Below, in pieces: positions 1 to 8,720 of a stretch of DNA of 42,327 nt (positions are counted from its first letter, which is position 1; each line of letters starts with the position of its first letter). The notes under the pieces are model-generated. The model had not been told where the DNA came from, searched no databases, and was given only the letters and a program-made list of their open reading frames with translations. The position numbers and the translations under genes are program-made. The stretch comes from Blastocatellia bacterium (GTDB taxonomy: Bacteria; Acidobacteriota; Blastocatellia; HR10; J050): contig JALSQX010000049.1 of NCBI GenBank assembly GCA_026985075.1, positions 1-42,327 of the forward strand, given 5' to 3'.

Positions 1-2546
1 GCCACCCCGGCACCGCCGTTGAAGGCGATGACATTGCCTTCACCCGCCCCCATCCCGCCAATCCTGTTATCCGATGCGCCATCGGCGATGAGCACGCCAA
101 CGGAACCATTGCCCAGGGCGGCCGTGCCCGTGACGTCCGTGCCAATGAAATTGCCCTGCACCATGTTCCCCGTCGAATCACTGCCAAAGATCCCCACGCC
201 ATCTGAGCCATTCCCCGAGGTGACGTTCCGCGCCCCAGATGCCGTCCCTCCAACTACATTGCTCGGCGCGTTAGCGATGAACACGCCATCGCCGCTATTG
301 CCCAGGGCGGCCGTGCCATCGACGTCTGTGCCAATGAAATTGCCCTCAACCACGTTCCCCGTCGCTCCACTGCCAAAGATCCTCACGCCATCGAAGCCAT
401 TGCCCGAGGTGACGTTCCGTGCCCCGGCCACCGTCCCTCCAACTGCATTGCTCGGCGCGCTATCGATGAACACGCCATTGCTGCTATTGCCCAAGTCGGC
501 CGTGCCCGTGACGTCCGTGCCAATGAAATTCCCCTGCACCACATTCCCCCCAATGCCAAAGATCCCCACGCCATCTGAGCCATTCCCCGAGATGACGTTC
601 CGCGCCCCAGATGCCGTCCCCCCAACTACATTGCTCGACGCGCCAAAGATGAACACGCCATCGTCGCCATTGCCTAGGTCGGCCATGCCATCGACGTCTG
701 TGCCAATGAAATTGCCCTCAACCACGTTGTTTCCATTGGAGGATAACTCAATCCCATCCCCAGAGAATCGATTAATCACCAATCCCCGCACGACGCTGTT
801 CCCGGCAGGAATCGCCAGTCCATCTATAAGTGGGCTACCCGCCATACTCCCATCCAACTCAATCTGCAACACCGTGTTCAACCCCATCCCCACCGGATTC
901 GTGTTCGCACTCGCCCCCGGCTGCGTGTACCCATCGATGGTCACCGCCTCGGTAATATCAGGCAACGCCGACCCCGGCTGAATCGTATGCGGCCCCGCCC
1001 CGGGTATGGCGAACTCGATCACATCCGCCCCGGGGCTGAAATTGGCCTGCTCAATCGCCGCCCGCAACGTGCAATTCCCACTGCCATCATCACACACCCC
1101 ATCGGTCACATCACTGTCGCTCCCATCCCCCGTCGAATTCACCACAAACGTCGCCATCGCCGCCGTCAACACCACCGACGGCACACTCAACCCCTCCTCC
1201 AAAATCACCAGATCGCTCAACGCATCCCTGTTCAACCGCATCGGCAACACCGCCACCGGCGCGCCCACTACATCCAGCGACACCGCCTGTGCCCTGTCGC
1301 CCATCATCCCTCGCCCATCGCCCGTCATCAGAATGTGAAGCTGGCGATTGGCCGGATCGATGACCACCAGATCGTCGGTCGGCCAACTCGATACCCGCGC
1401 TGGGACTAAAAATGCAGGAGAATGGGCATAGGAGAGGCCGAGAGAACCTGAAAGTGGAAACGTCTGGACGCCCTTCCAACCGGCCGCCTCTCCCTTCCTC
1501 CCTTTTTCTTCACTCGTTCGGGCCAGCAGGTGAACGGTTCCATCCTCCCCCAGCAATGCCAGCTCGGACCGATACCCCTCCTCGGACACGAAATCCCCAA
1601 TGGCAATCGACTCGATGCCAAACGAAAACCGGTGCTCATCAACCACCGCCGGTCTCACCTCGGCCGGCCGCTCCTCATCCCAGGACAACCGCCGATCCCG
1701 CCCGTGAATGATGACCACCTCCCGGCCCGCCGCCACCGCCACATCCCGCTCATACCCCTCATCCAACTGCCCCACCGCGATGGCCCGCACCTCGGCCGGC
1801 ATCTCGATCACCTCCGGCTCACTCCGCAACGCCCCCTCCGGCCCCTCAAAAACCAACACCGCCGACCCCCCCTCTCCATCAACCCCCACCACCACATCAA
1901 CCAACCCATCAGGCCGATTCACCTCCCCCACCACCAGCGCCGTCACTCCACCCGGCACCACCACCTCCCGCACCGCCCCAAACCCTCCGCGGCCATCCCC
2001 CGGCACCCACATGAGCCGATCACTGCCCCGCGCCGCCATCACCACATCCTGATGCCCATCGGCATCCAGGTCCCCTACCCCCACAAAATCCACCCCCTCC
2101 GGCACCCCAAACACTCGCACCTCCGGCATAAACGGCCGCCGATCCCCCTCCCCATAGGGAAACAGCAACCCCACATTCCCCCGATGCACCGCCAAAACCC
2201 CTCCCCGGGGCCCCGCATACCCCACCACCACATCCAACACCCCATCCTCATCCACATCGCCCGCCGCCAGCGCCCGCGGCACCACCACGGCCCGCTCCAT
2301 CACCTGCCGCAACCCTGCCGGCCCGGCATACTCGGCCTCCACCTCCACCCCATCCCGCAAATTCACCCATGGCTGCCCTCGCCCAGCCGCCTGCACCACC
2401 ACCCCGGCCGTCCGCCGCACCGAAACCGCCTCCCCCCGCGCACTCACCCGCGGAGAACCCAACAGCACTCCTACCACAATGCCCCCCAGGGCCAATCCCC
2501 ACAGACCTACTATCCGACAAGTCATCGCTCCCTTCATACTCATCAT
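1..2546 (-). CDS. Secreted FG-GAP / CSLREA / parallel beta-helix repeat protein (3' end outside window)
   Basis: The minus frame is open without a stop from an ATG at 2546 to the window edge (at least 848 codons). A stretch rich in hydrophobic residues at about residues 11-30 looks like a signal peptide. It is followed by FG-GAP/VCBS-like calcium-loop repeats (DVDEDGVLDVVVGY, then DLDADGHQDVVMAA), which form beta-propellers in extracellular proteins. Near residue 500 a CSLREA-like segment (CTLRAAIEQAN) precedes near-identical parallel beta-helix repeats of the type GNFIGTDVTGTAALGN and GARNVISGNGSDGV, which continue off the edge. GGAGG at 2551-2555 fits ATG 2546 or 2543. Codons are strongly G-ending (GGG, GTG, CGG), unlike most neighbours. 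Probably exported or surface-attached; ligand unknown. A good sigma70-like promoter and a palindrome lie upstream. Confidence 0.88.
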   Translation of the reverse strand, partial: MMSMKGAMTCRIVGLWGLALGGIVVGVLLGSPRVSARGEAVSVRRTAGVVVQAAGRGQPWVNLRDGVEVEAEYAGPAGLRQVMERAVVVPRALAAGDVDEDGVLDVVVGYAGPRGGVLAVHRGNVGLLFPYGEGDRRPFMPEVRVFGVPEGVDFVGVGDLDADGHQDVVMAARGSDRLMWVPGDGRGGFGAVREVVVPGGVTALVVGEVNRPDGLVDVVVGVDGEGGSAVLVFEGPEGALRSEPEVIEMPAEVRAIAVGQLDEGYERDVAVAAGREVVIIHGRDRRLSWDEERPAEVRPAVVDEHRFSFGIESIAIGDFVSEEGYRSELALLGEDGTVHLLARTSEEKGRKGEAAGWKGVQTFPLSGSLGLSYAHSPAFLVPARVSSWPTDDLVVIDPANRQLHILMTGDGRGMMGDRAQAVSLDVVGAPVAVLPMRLNRDALSDLVILEEGLSVPSVVLTAAMATFVVNSTGDGSDSDVTDGVCDDGSGNCTLRAAIEQANFSPGADVIEFAIPGAGPHTIQPGSALPDITEAVTIDGYTQPGASANTNPVGMGLNTVLQIELDGSMAGSPLIDGLAIPAGNSVVRGLVINRFSGDGIELSSNGNNVVEGNFIGTDVDGMADLGNGDDGVFIFGASSNVVGGTASGARNVISGNGSDGVGIFGIGGNVVQGNFIGTDVTGTADLGNSSNGVFIDSAPSNAVGGTVAGARNVTSGNGFDGVRIFGSGATGNVVEGNFIGTDVDGTAALGNSGDGVFIANAPSNVVGGTASGARNVTSGNGSDGVGIFGSDSTGNMVQGNFIGTDVTGTAALGNGSVGVLIADGASDNRIGGMGAGEGNVIAFNGGAGV

Positions 2547-2600
2547 GATGCCTCCTTTCCCCCGTGGCCCAACGCCACCGGGCAACAAACGACACCCGTT

Positions 2601-2644
2601 ACTTTACACCCTTCCTCTTCTGGCGCAACCATATGATCATATGC
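2601..2644 (-). promoter_or_regulatory. Predicted promoter with upstream palindrome for the FG-GAP protein gene
   Basis: On the minus strand TTGCGC (2628-2623) and TAAAGT (2606-2601) are separated by 16 nt. The palindromic 14-mer at 2631-2644 (ATATGATCATATGC on the plus strand) ends 2 nt upstream of the -35 box. The same spacing occurs at the response regulator promoter near 4.16 kb, so an activator site is likely. Confidence 0.5.
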
Positions 2645-2704
2645 TTTTTGGGGGAGGCGACCAGGAGCCGCCTCTCCGAAGTGGTGGAGCCTCTCCGTTC
2701 TCCG

Positions 2705-2812
2705 TGAATAGCCCACGGATGAACACGGAACCGGCGAGATCACCACCGATCACCCGCTGAGGAAAAATCTGTGCCCATCCCGCCTCTGGCTGTGAAGATC
2801 GGTGGACCATTC
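2705..2812 (+). repeat. Module A palindromic intergenic repeat, copy 1
   Basis: This is an imperfect ~105-bp inverted repeat. The left arm runs from the AATAGCCCACGG motif through GGCGAGAT. The right arm runs from AATCTGTG through ATCCCGCC to ATCGGTGGACCATTC. The two arms are largely complementary. C-type hairpins follow directly. Confidence 0.8.
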
Positions 2813-2940
2813 CCCGCTCAGGCCCCGGAGCTGGTCTCCGGGGTCCCTGACTGGCCAGCTACTCCTACCGCCACTCCCATCTTCTCAGAATGCCCCGCAG
2901 CTCGCCTCCGGGGATCGTTACCTCTCCCTAATAGCTCAGC
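2813..2940 (+). repeat. Module C hairpin repeats (two copies)
   Basis: Two C hairpins. The first has arms CCCCGGAG (2823-2830) and CTCCGGGG (2836-2843) around a 5-nt loop. The second starts near 2892 with CCCCGCAG and ends with CTCCGGGG. The linker between them (CCCTGACTGGCCAGCTACTCC) recurs at 11.4 kb, as does the tail TTACCTCTCCCTAATAGCTC. Confidence 0.75.
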
Positions 2941-3136
2941 ACCTGACCCCTCCCCACAGACAAGCTGTGGGGCTTCCTGGGTAGGGGGAGAGGGGACCAT
3001 CTCACTAGCCAACCACCTGACCCCTCCCCACAGACAAGCTGTGGGGCTTCCTGGGTAGGGGGAGAGGGGACCATCTCACTAGCCAACCACCTGACCCCTC
3101 CCCGCCGTCCGAGCCACAGGGCGTCCAAATGGTACA
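2941..3136 (+). repeat. Module B hairpin repeats: perfect 74-bp tandem duplication plus a third partial unit
   Basis: Units 2941-3014 and 3015-3088 are identical. Each begins ACCTGACCCCTCC and holds a perfect stem CCCCACAG/CTGTGGGG with a 5-nt loop, then a GGGGGAGAGGGG stretch and CACTAGCC. The third unit, from 3089, carries a different stem (GCCGTCCGAGCC type) and is cut short before the next A module. Confidence 0.8.
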
Positions 3137-3445
3137 GGGATCAACACCGAACCGGCGGAATCGACACCGATCACTCAAGGGGAGCAATCTGTGCGAATCC
3201 CGCCTCTCGCTGTGAGAATCGGTGGGCCGATTCAAATAGCCCACGGATCAACACCGAAACGGCGGGATCGGCACCGATCAAGTCCAGGAAAAATCTGTGT
3301 CCATCCCGCCTCTCGCCGTGTCAATCTGTGGGCCGATTCAAATAGCCCACGGATGAACACTGAAACGGCGGAAGCTGCACGGATAAACCAAACGAGGAAA
3401 TCTGTGCCCATCCCGCCTCTGGCTGCGTGAATCGGTGGGCGATTC
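3137..3445 (+). repeat. Module A palindromic repeats, three tandem copies (2-4)
   Basis: Three head-to-tail copies lie at about 3137-3233, 3234-3339 and 3340-3445. Each has CGGCGGGAT-like and ATCCCGCC cores, CACCGAT or CACGGAT paired with AATCTGTG, and a GGGC(C)GATTC end. The block stops about 20 nt from the stop codon of the response regulator gene, so it lies in its 3' flank. Confidence 0.8.
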
Positions 3446-3464
3446 CCTGCGCCCATCCGGGTGG

Positions 3465-4115
3465 CTATCGAATGAGGCCGCTTTTGAGCGCCTTGCGCAC
3501 CGCCTCGGCCTTGGAATGCACGTGCAGCTTGCGGTAAAGCTCCAGAATATACTTGCGCACCGTCCCAATGTGGATGTGGAAATGCTCGGCAATCATCTGA
3601 TAGGTCGCTCCCTCGGCCAGCATCTTGAGAAACTGAAGCTCGTGTGGCCTCAACCGATGCTCGATCTGCTCCGGCGGCCCCGTCTTCTGAAACAGTTGGA
3701 TCACCTTCCGGGCAATCTCCGGCGACATGGGCGCCCCGCCCTCATGCACTTCGCGGATGGCGTCCAGCAATCGTGCCGGCGGCGTCTTCTTCAACAGATA
3801 TCCCACCGCTCCATTACACAACGCCTCGAACACCCGCTCATCATCGGCGTAGACGGTCAGCATCAGAATCTGCAGCGACGGGTACCGCTCCTTCAGCAGG
3901 CGAACGCCCTCGGACCCCGAAATGCCTGGCAACCCGATGTCCACCAGCAGCACATCGGGCACGTTGAGAGGCATCTGCCTCAGGGCTTCTTCCACTGACC
4001 GCCACGCTCCCACACAGCGGTATCCCGGAGTCCCATCCAGCAACGCCACCAGAGCCTGGCGGGTCGTCTGCCGATCTTCGATGATGCCGACACGCACCTC
4101 ATTCTGTTGAACCAT
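3465..4115 (-). CDS. NarL/FixJ-type response regulator (REC + LuxR HTH)
   Basis: This 216-aa protein has a receiver domain at residues 7-122 with acidic residues E13/D14, phospho-acceptor D59 (LLVDIGLPG), switch T87 and K109/K110. A LuxR-type helix-turn-helix covers residues 153-215 (LAEGATYQMIAEHF, then GTVRKYILELYRKLHVHSKAEAV). It should bind DNA after phosphorylation by the HisKA_3-type kinase encoded just upstream on the same strand. AAGGAG precedes the ATG. The 291-nt gap to the kinase gene contains its own predicted promoter, so the regulator can probably be expressed independently. Target genes are not known; the shared palindrome suggests itself and the downstream FG-GAP gene. Confidence 0.93.
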   Translation of the reverse strand: MVQQNEVRVGIIEDRQTTRQALVALLDGTPGYRCVGAWRSVEEALRQMPLNVPDVLLVDIGLPGISGSEGVRLLKERYPSLQILMLTVYADDERVFEALCNGAVGYLLKKTPPARLLDAIREVHEGGAPMSPEIARKVIQLFQKTGPPEQIEHRLRPHELQFLKMLAEGATYQMIAEHFHIHIGTVRKYILELYRKLHVHSKAEAVRKALKSGLIR

Positions 4116-4131
4116 GAGCTCCTTTCAGCAT

Positions 4132-4176
4132 AGGATATCCACCCCCCACGGCGACGACAATGGTATGATCATATGC
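4132..4176 (-). promoter_or_regulatory. Predicted response regulator promoter with palindromic upstream site
   Basis: On the minus strand TTGTCG (4160-4155), a 17-nt spacer and TATCCT (4137-4132). The palindrome at 4163-4176 (GTATGATCATATGC on the plus strand) ends 2 nt upstream of the -35 box, the same position as at the FG-GAP gene promoter. The predicted leader is very short, about 10 nt, and begins with the Shine-Dalgarno sequence. Confidence 0.5.
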
Positions 4177-4406
4177 TTGGACCACCGATTCGATTCACCG
4201 TGAAGTTCACCGCGGCGCAGTGAGCCGAGAATGGCCAAGTGGATGAATGTCCTCTTGCCGCCTCCCCCCGGGTGGCCTCAGAGCGGCAGGTGACATCAGC
4301 ATTCGCCTGGGAGCGGATTCGCCCCGAGGGGGGCCTCAAGACGCTCACATCTCTTGCGCCTCCCCGGCGAGAAGCAGGAGAGCCCACTCTGAACCAGGCC
4401 TCGTTC
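4177..4406. other. Rest of the kinase-regulator spacer
   Basis: This is the remainder of the 291-nt gap between the kinase stop and the regulator start. I see no credible gene, repeat module or terminator with a T-run here. Confidence 0.5.
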
Positions 4407-7400
4407 TCAATCAAGCGGCATGGTCAATCGAATGCGCGTTCCCTGACCCGGGATGGACATAATGTCTAACTGACCGCCGAGTTCTGCCGCTCGCTTCTGC
4501 ATATTCCCCAACCCATTTCCGCCCGATCTCTCCTCATTCTGTATGCGCCGGAGATCGAAACCTCGCCCATCATCCCGAATTTCGAGCCACAGGCGATGAT
4601 CACCCGTCCAGATGCGAATCCACACCGAACGGCACGCCGCATGGCGCAAGATATTATGCACCGCCTCCTTGACGATCAAATAGAGATGATGCCGCTGCTC
4701 GAAGCTGAGCTTGATCCGCTCCGGATGTGGAGGCAACTCAATGTAGCAGCCCACGCCGCTGGCTTCGAGCAGGTCCGACGCCAGGGCATGAATGCGAAAG
4801 ATCACATCCTGAAGCGCATCGCGTTGCGGATCAATCGACCACACAATGTCGCCCATGACACCTATTAATTGACGCGCGCGATCGGCAATCTGCGCGAGCG
4901 CGTCCCCGGCTTCTGGAACGGACGAGGCCACCCGTTGCTTGAGCACCTCGCTGAGCAACGCGATTTCTGAGAGGCTCGCGCCGATATCATCATGCAAATC
5001 GGTGGCAATGCGCGTGCGTATCCGCTCCAGTTGGAGCACCTGCCTCACGCGATAGCGGTGCAGCCCGTATCCGGCGCCGATGAGGGTCATGAAGACGAGC
5101 GCCACAAACCACCATCGTTGCCAGAGTGGCCGGAGGATGCGGAACGAGCATTCCGCCGGTTGGGCGCTGACCGTCCCATCCGGAGCGACGGCCCGCACCA
5201 GGAATCGATACGGGCCCGGCGCCAGTCGGGGGTAGGTGACCGATTGCTCCTCGCTCAGCGGACTCCAATCTCGATCTACGCCTTCCAGCTTGTATTGATA
5301 CCGGAGCGCCAGCCCGCCCTGAAACCACACGGCCGCGTACTCGATGCGCAGATGATTTTGACCGGCCGAGAGCGTCAGTGCAGGCAATCGGCGCGCGCCC
5401 CGCGGCAGTAGCAGCAGATCTTCTCCCGCCACCTGAACCCGCGTCAGGTAGATGGGCGGTGGGAGCGCCGTCATAGTCTCGGCCCGTGGCCTGAGCTTGG
5501 AGAGCCCCGCCGCCGTGCCAATCCACATGGTCCCCCGAGCGTCCTTGAAGCAATATCGGACTTGATCGCTCACTAACCCGTCATTGACCGTGAGACACTC
5601 CATCCGATTGGTCCGCGGATCGAACCGATTGAGCCCCCGCGCGGTACCCAGATAGATTCGGCCGAACTCGTCTTCGGCAATGGCCCCCACGGCATGACCC
5701 AACAAGCCATCCTCTATCGAGTAGTTGACAAACCGGGGATGAGCAGCAGTGGGATCTCTGGTCACTGAGACCCCCCGGTAGCGCAGGCCAATCCACAGCC
5801 ATCCGCGACTGTCCTGAAACAAGACGCGTGGCCGCGTCTCGGGCAATCCCTCGGTGGTTCGAAAGAGTTGGAACCGACCGTTTCGCCAGCGCCCGAAGTA
5901 TTCATGCCAGCCCAGCCAGAGCGCGCCCGAGCGGTCGACGAGCATCACGATGACCGGTGCGCGCGGCGCTCCCGCCAGGTTCACCGGCCAGCCTCGCGGT
6001 CGGCCATCGCTGTTCTGGAAGCGATATACGGTTCCATCCATCAGACCGACCAGAACGTCGCCGTCAGGAGCGCGATAAATCGTCGAAACCTCTACGGAAA
6101 GAAGGCGCTCACCGTCGGCCACCCGCAGTTCGGGGCCGGGGAAATAGTAGAGCCCTTCCTCTGTCCCGATCCACCAATGGCCATGACCGTCCTGGGTGAT
6201 CCGCCGTCTGATCTGATCAAACGGCGGCTTCTGGAATCCTCTGATCGGGCGAGCGCGATCATTCTGGATTTCGGCCAGTCCACCCAACGTGCTCAGCAGA
6301 ATCCGGCCGCTTCTCTCCTGCAGGATCTTCTGGACGCTCACATTGGGCAGCCCATCGGACTGAGTGAAATTGATTATTTGTTCTGGGGAAAGCCGGAAGA
6401 CGCCATTGCCACTCGTCCCGCCCCAGAGAATGCCTTCCCGCGTCCAGCAGAGGGACCAGATATCGTCGCTCGGCAGCCCATGAGCGACCGTGTAGAGTTG
6501 CTGATCGCCCGGCCGGTATCGGATGAGCCCTTTATTGGTGCCAATCCAGAGCGTCCCATCGGGCTCGGCGATCATCGCCTGAATGACCTGACCGGGATGA
6601 AGCTCGATCGGTAATGGCTCCCACGACCCCGCAGCGAGACCATCAGTAGCCTCCACGTATTGGAACACCGCGTCAGGCTGGGCCACCAGAAGGCGCCCTG
6701 AAGGATGTTCTATGATGCTCACGACTTCCCGCTCACCAACCGGGTTCTCGGCACCATATGTGATCATGCCATCCGAATCGAGCCGGAGCAATCCATGGCC
6801 CACGCCAAACCAGAGCCGACCCCACCGATCGGCCAGCGCCGCGCGAGGAAGGAAGCCATCAGGCTTCCGCTCGGAGATGCGCTCGAATCGAGGATGCTCA
6901 AGGGCGTCAGCCGGACAGCGATACAACCCACCATTGGTCAAGCACCAGAGATTGTTCTGGGAATCGAACAGCAGCTTGTTGACTCTGTTGGAGAGGACAT
7001 TCGGGCCGATCCGGTAGCTCACAAACAGCGAAGGTGATGATGCCGTGCAGGTCTCGGATGAACGCATCTCAATCGGCGGTTCAACCAATCGAGCGATGCC
7101 TCCTCCATTGGTGGCCACCCAGAGCCGCCCACGCCGATCTTCGACGATATCATTGATGATGAGATGCCCGAGACCATGCCGGACATCATAGTTGGTGAAG
7201 CGATGCCCATCGAAGCGACTGAGCCCTTCCCAGGTAGCGAACCACACATAGCCTCTGAAATCCTGATAGATGGACGAGATCGTCCCATTGGGGAGCCCTT
7301 CGGCCACTCCATAATGACGGATGGGAAGGTGCTGTGCCCGGACGGTCAGTCCCCACCCAGCGGCAGGAATCAACGAGAGCGTGGACACCACTATGAGGAT

Positions 7401-7427
7401 TGAGCGACTGAAGGCCGCGCTACTCAT
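4407..7427 (-). CDS. Propeller-type sensor histidine kinase (Reg_prop / Y_Y_Y / HisKA_3)
   Basis: This 1006-aa protein has a signal peptide or anchor at residues 1-31, then about 14 periplasmic two-component propeller motifs (for example DFRGYVWFATWEGLSRFDG, DSRGWLWIGLRYRG and DARGTMWIGTAAGLSKL) up to about residue 655. A Y_Y_Y domain follows (about 665-760), then one membrane helix (about 770-790). The HisKA_3 dimerisation box contains phospho-acceptor H812 (ATDLHDDIGASLSEIALLSEVL). A C-terminal HATPase_c domain has the N-box VKEAVHNILRHA, DDGRGFD and GNGLGNMQKRA. It should sense an external ligand, often a carbohydrate in this architecture, and phosphorylate the adjacent LuxR-type regulator. 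Unlike BACON-type hybrid regulators it carries no fused receiver. GGGGAGGGG lies just before the ATG. Confidence 0.93.
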   Translation of the reverse strand: MSSAAFSRSILIVVSTLSLIPAAGWGLTVRAQHLPIRHYGVAEGLPNGTISSIYQDFRGYVWFATWEGLSRFDGHRFTNYDVRHGLGHLIINDIVEDRRGRLWVATNGGGIARLVEPPIEMRSSETCTASSPSLFVSYRIGPNVLSNRVNKLLFDSQNNLWCLTNGGLYRCPADALEHPRFERISERKPDGFLPRAALADRWGRLWFGVGHGLLRLDSDGMITYGAENPVGEREVVSIIEHPSGRLLVAQPDAVFQYVEATDGLAAGSWEPLPIELHPGQVIQAMIAEPDGTLWIGTNKGLIRYRPGDQQLYTVAHGLPSDDIWSLCWTREGILWGGTSGNGVFRLSPEQIINFTQSDGLPNVSVQKILQERSGRILLSTLGGLAEIQNDRARPIRGFQKPPFDQIRRRITQDGHGHWWIGTEEGLYYFPGPELRVADGERLLSVEVSTIYRAPDGDVLVGLMDGTVYRFQNSDGRPRGWPVNLAGAPRAPVIVMLVDRSGALWLGWHEYFGRWRNGRFQLFRTTEGLPETRPRVLFQDSRGWLWIGLRYRGVSVTRDPTAAHPRFVNYSIEDGLLGHAVGAIAEDEFGRIYLGTARGLNRFDPRTNRMECLTVNDGLVSDQVRYCFKDARGTMWIGTAAGLSKLRPRAETMTALPPPIYLTRVQVAGEDLLLLPRGARRLPALTLSAGQNHLRIEYAAVWFQGGLALRYQYKLEGVDRDWSPLSEEQSVTYPRLAPGPYRFLVRAVAPDGTVSAQPAECSFRILRPLWQRWWFVALVFMTLIGAGYGLHRYRVRQVLQLERIRTRIATDLHDDIGASLSEIALLSEVLKQRVASSVPEAGDALAQIADRARQLIGVMGDIVWSIDPQRDALQDVIFRIHALASDLLEASGVGCYIELPPHPERIKLSFEQRHHLYLIVKEAVHNILRHAACRSVWIRIWTGDHRLWLEIRDDGRGFDLRRIQNEERSGGNGLGNMQKRAAELGGQLDIMSIPGQGTRIRLTMPLD

Positions 7428-7528
7428 TATTCACCCCTCCCCGAATGAGAGTAGCCCTACGCCTCAAGCCTCATGTTGACCCCTTCACCCACCATCGACG
7501 CACGGGGATCCGCGCGATTACGCTTTCC

Positions 7529-7557
7529 ATTATAAAATAGACGTAATTTGGCGTAAA
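7529..7557 (-). promoter_or_regulatory. Predicted promoter of the sensor kinase gene
   Basis: On the minus strand TTTACG (7557-7552), a 17-nt spacer and a perfect TATAAT (7534-7529), giving a leader of about 95 nt. Two TTACG copies 10 bp apart overlap the -35 region and could be an operator. The segment is AT-rich compared with its surroundings. Confidence 0.6.
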
Positions 7558-7713
7558 AATTATTTCAACATGTGAAAATTTTTTTTGTGGGCCACTCGTC
7601 GACAGCGGACGAGGTCTCTGAATGCGGAGCCATTCAAGGCGAATGGAAGATCACCCTTACGGACCGGTCGTTGACATGAGGACGAGATCTCCGCGGCGAG
7701 GGGGATTGAGCCT

Positions 7714-7945
7714 CGCCGACCGAGCGGCGGGGCCTCCCAGACAGGGGGAATAGGCACCGTGTGACTAGCTGACATCGTGCCCCCCTGCCGACCGAGCGGC
7801 GGGGCCTCCTCCCAGGCCCCGGAGCGGGCCTCCGGGGTTCGTTACGCTCCTCGCCAGTCACCGACTATGCTCCGGTCTTCCGTCCCCGGTCCGACCAAGC
7901 CGTAGACTATCCTCCACCTCTCGCCGTGGGAATCGGTGGGCTATC
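7714..7945 (+). repeat. Degenerate repeat block (B, B, C and an A fragment)
   Basis: Two B hairpins of the GCCGACCGAGCGGC type lie near 7720-7740 and 7782-7805. A C hairpin with loop CGGGC follows at about 7819-7840. A tail around 7855-7900 (GTCCCCGGTCCGACCAAGCC) recurs at about 9.37 kb. A right-arm fragment of module A (CCTCTCGCCGTG, then ATCGGTGGGCTAT) ends just beyond the PIN-toxin stop codon. The rest of 7558-7713 shows nothing recognisable apart from an 8-T run near 7580. Confidence 0.65.
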
Positions 7946-7952
7946 AGAACAC

Positions 7953-8354
7953 CTACTCCCAGACGGTTTCAACGAGTCTTGATTCAATCACCCATTGATC
8001 ACTCGTAATGAGCGGATAATCTAACGTGAGGGCGGTGGCCACAATGAGTCGATCTCGCTCCTCGCGAATGAGAGGAATGTTACTGGCCGTGAGAACGATG
8101 TCTTCGGTGAGCGGCTCGATCTGATAGAAGCGGGAACGCTTCAACATGTGAATAATCGCCTTGAGGCTATAGGCTAACCGCAGCTTCCCCACTTCAGTGA
8201 GTTCCATGATCTCCACCAGGCAGATTGTGGGGATGACGATCACGGCTTTTTCCTGAACCACCCGGTCGTAGATCCGTCGAGCTTGAGCCCCCAGCTTCTT
8301 ATGTTTGTCCAGAAGGTGAAGCGTCAAAGGATAGGTATCGGTGACGTAAATCAT
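7953..8354 (-). CDS. PIN-domain toxin (VapC-like ribonuclease)
   Basis: This 133-aa protein is close to the usual VapC length. The acidic PIN residues are visible: D6 (VTDTYPL), E48 (CLVEIMEL), D101 (EERDRLIVATAL) and D119 (LITSDQWV). Such proteins are Mg-dependent RNases that block translation when not bound by their antitoxin. The start codon overlaps the stop of the upstream gene by 4 nt (ATGA), the normal arrangement of a toxin-antitoxin operon. The target RNA cannot be inferred. Confidence 0.88.
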   Translation of the reverse strand: MIYVTDTYPLTLHLLDKHKKLGAQARRIYDRVVQEKAVIVIPTICLVEIMELTEVGKLRLAYSLKAIIHMLKRSRFYQIEPLTEDIVLTASNIPLIREERDRLIVATALTLDYPLITSDQWVIESRLVETVWE

Positions 8355-8692
8355 TCCTCCATCATGCGGGCCAATCGTTTTAGCCGTTTCTGAGCTTGTT
8401 TGGCTGCGCGTTTCCTCAACTTCATGATTTCCGCTTCGATATCGACGCCGGACACCAAGCTCGCCACACCCTGCACGCTGATGGGCGGTTCCTCCCCTCG
8501 ACTCCGCCCAACCAAGCCCGACGGGGAACGACCCCCTGTCTGACCAAGAAGGGCTTCAACCTCCTGACGCTCCACCAGTTTCTGACGCCGATCGAGGGGA
8601 TTTTCGTAAACGGTGAGTCGCCCCTCCCTGACCAGTCGGGCCATCTTGGTCTTCGAGACGCCGAGCACAGCTCTTGCTTCGGTCAAGGTCAT
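8351..8692 (-). CDS. Antitoxin with excisionase/MerR-like HTH, partner of the PIN toxin
   Basis: From ATG 8692 the protein has 113 aa. Its N-terminal helix-turn-helix (TLTEARAVLGVSKTKMARLVREGRLTV, residues 2-28) resembles excisionase-family domains, which would bind its own promoter. A linker and a basic C-terminal helix (MKLRKRAAKQAQKRLKRLARMMEE) probably wrap the toxin. A GTG at 8713 is in frame but sits at the predicted transcription start, so it would need leaderless translation; ATG 8692 with AAGG upstream is preferred. The DNA-binding fold is not the classic AbrB or RHH type of VapB, so the pair belongs to the wider PIN/HTH class. Confidence 0.82.
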   Translation of the reverse strand: MTLTEARAVLGVSKTKMARLVREGRLTVYENPLDRRQKLVERQEVEALLGQTGGRSPSGLVGRSRGEEPPISVQGVASLVSGVDIEAEIMKLRKRAAKQAQKRLKRLARMMEE

Positions 8693-8720
8693 GAGCTGAT
8701 GAACCTTACTCACAAGAGCG

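Noticed and set aside
1530-2636. Plus-strand frame rich in His and Pro
   Set aside because: It is a mirror of the G-rich FG-GAP gene on the minus strand, which shows a signal peptide and clear repeats.
2941-3136. Tandem 74-bp repeats as a CRISPR array
   Set aside because: The units abut without unique spacers and no cas genes are present.
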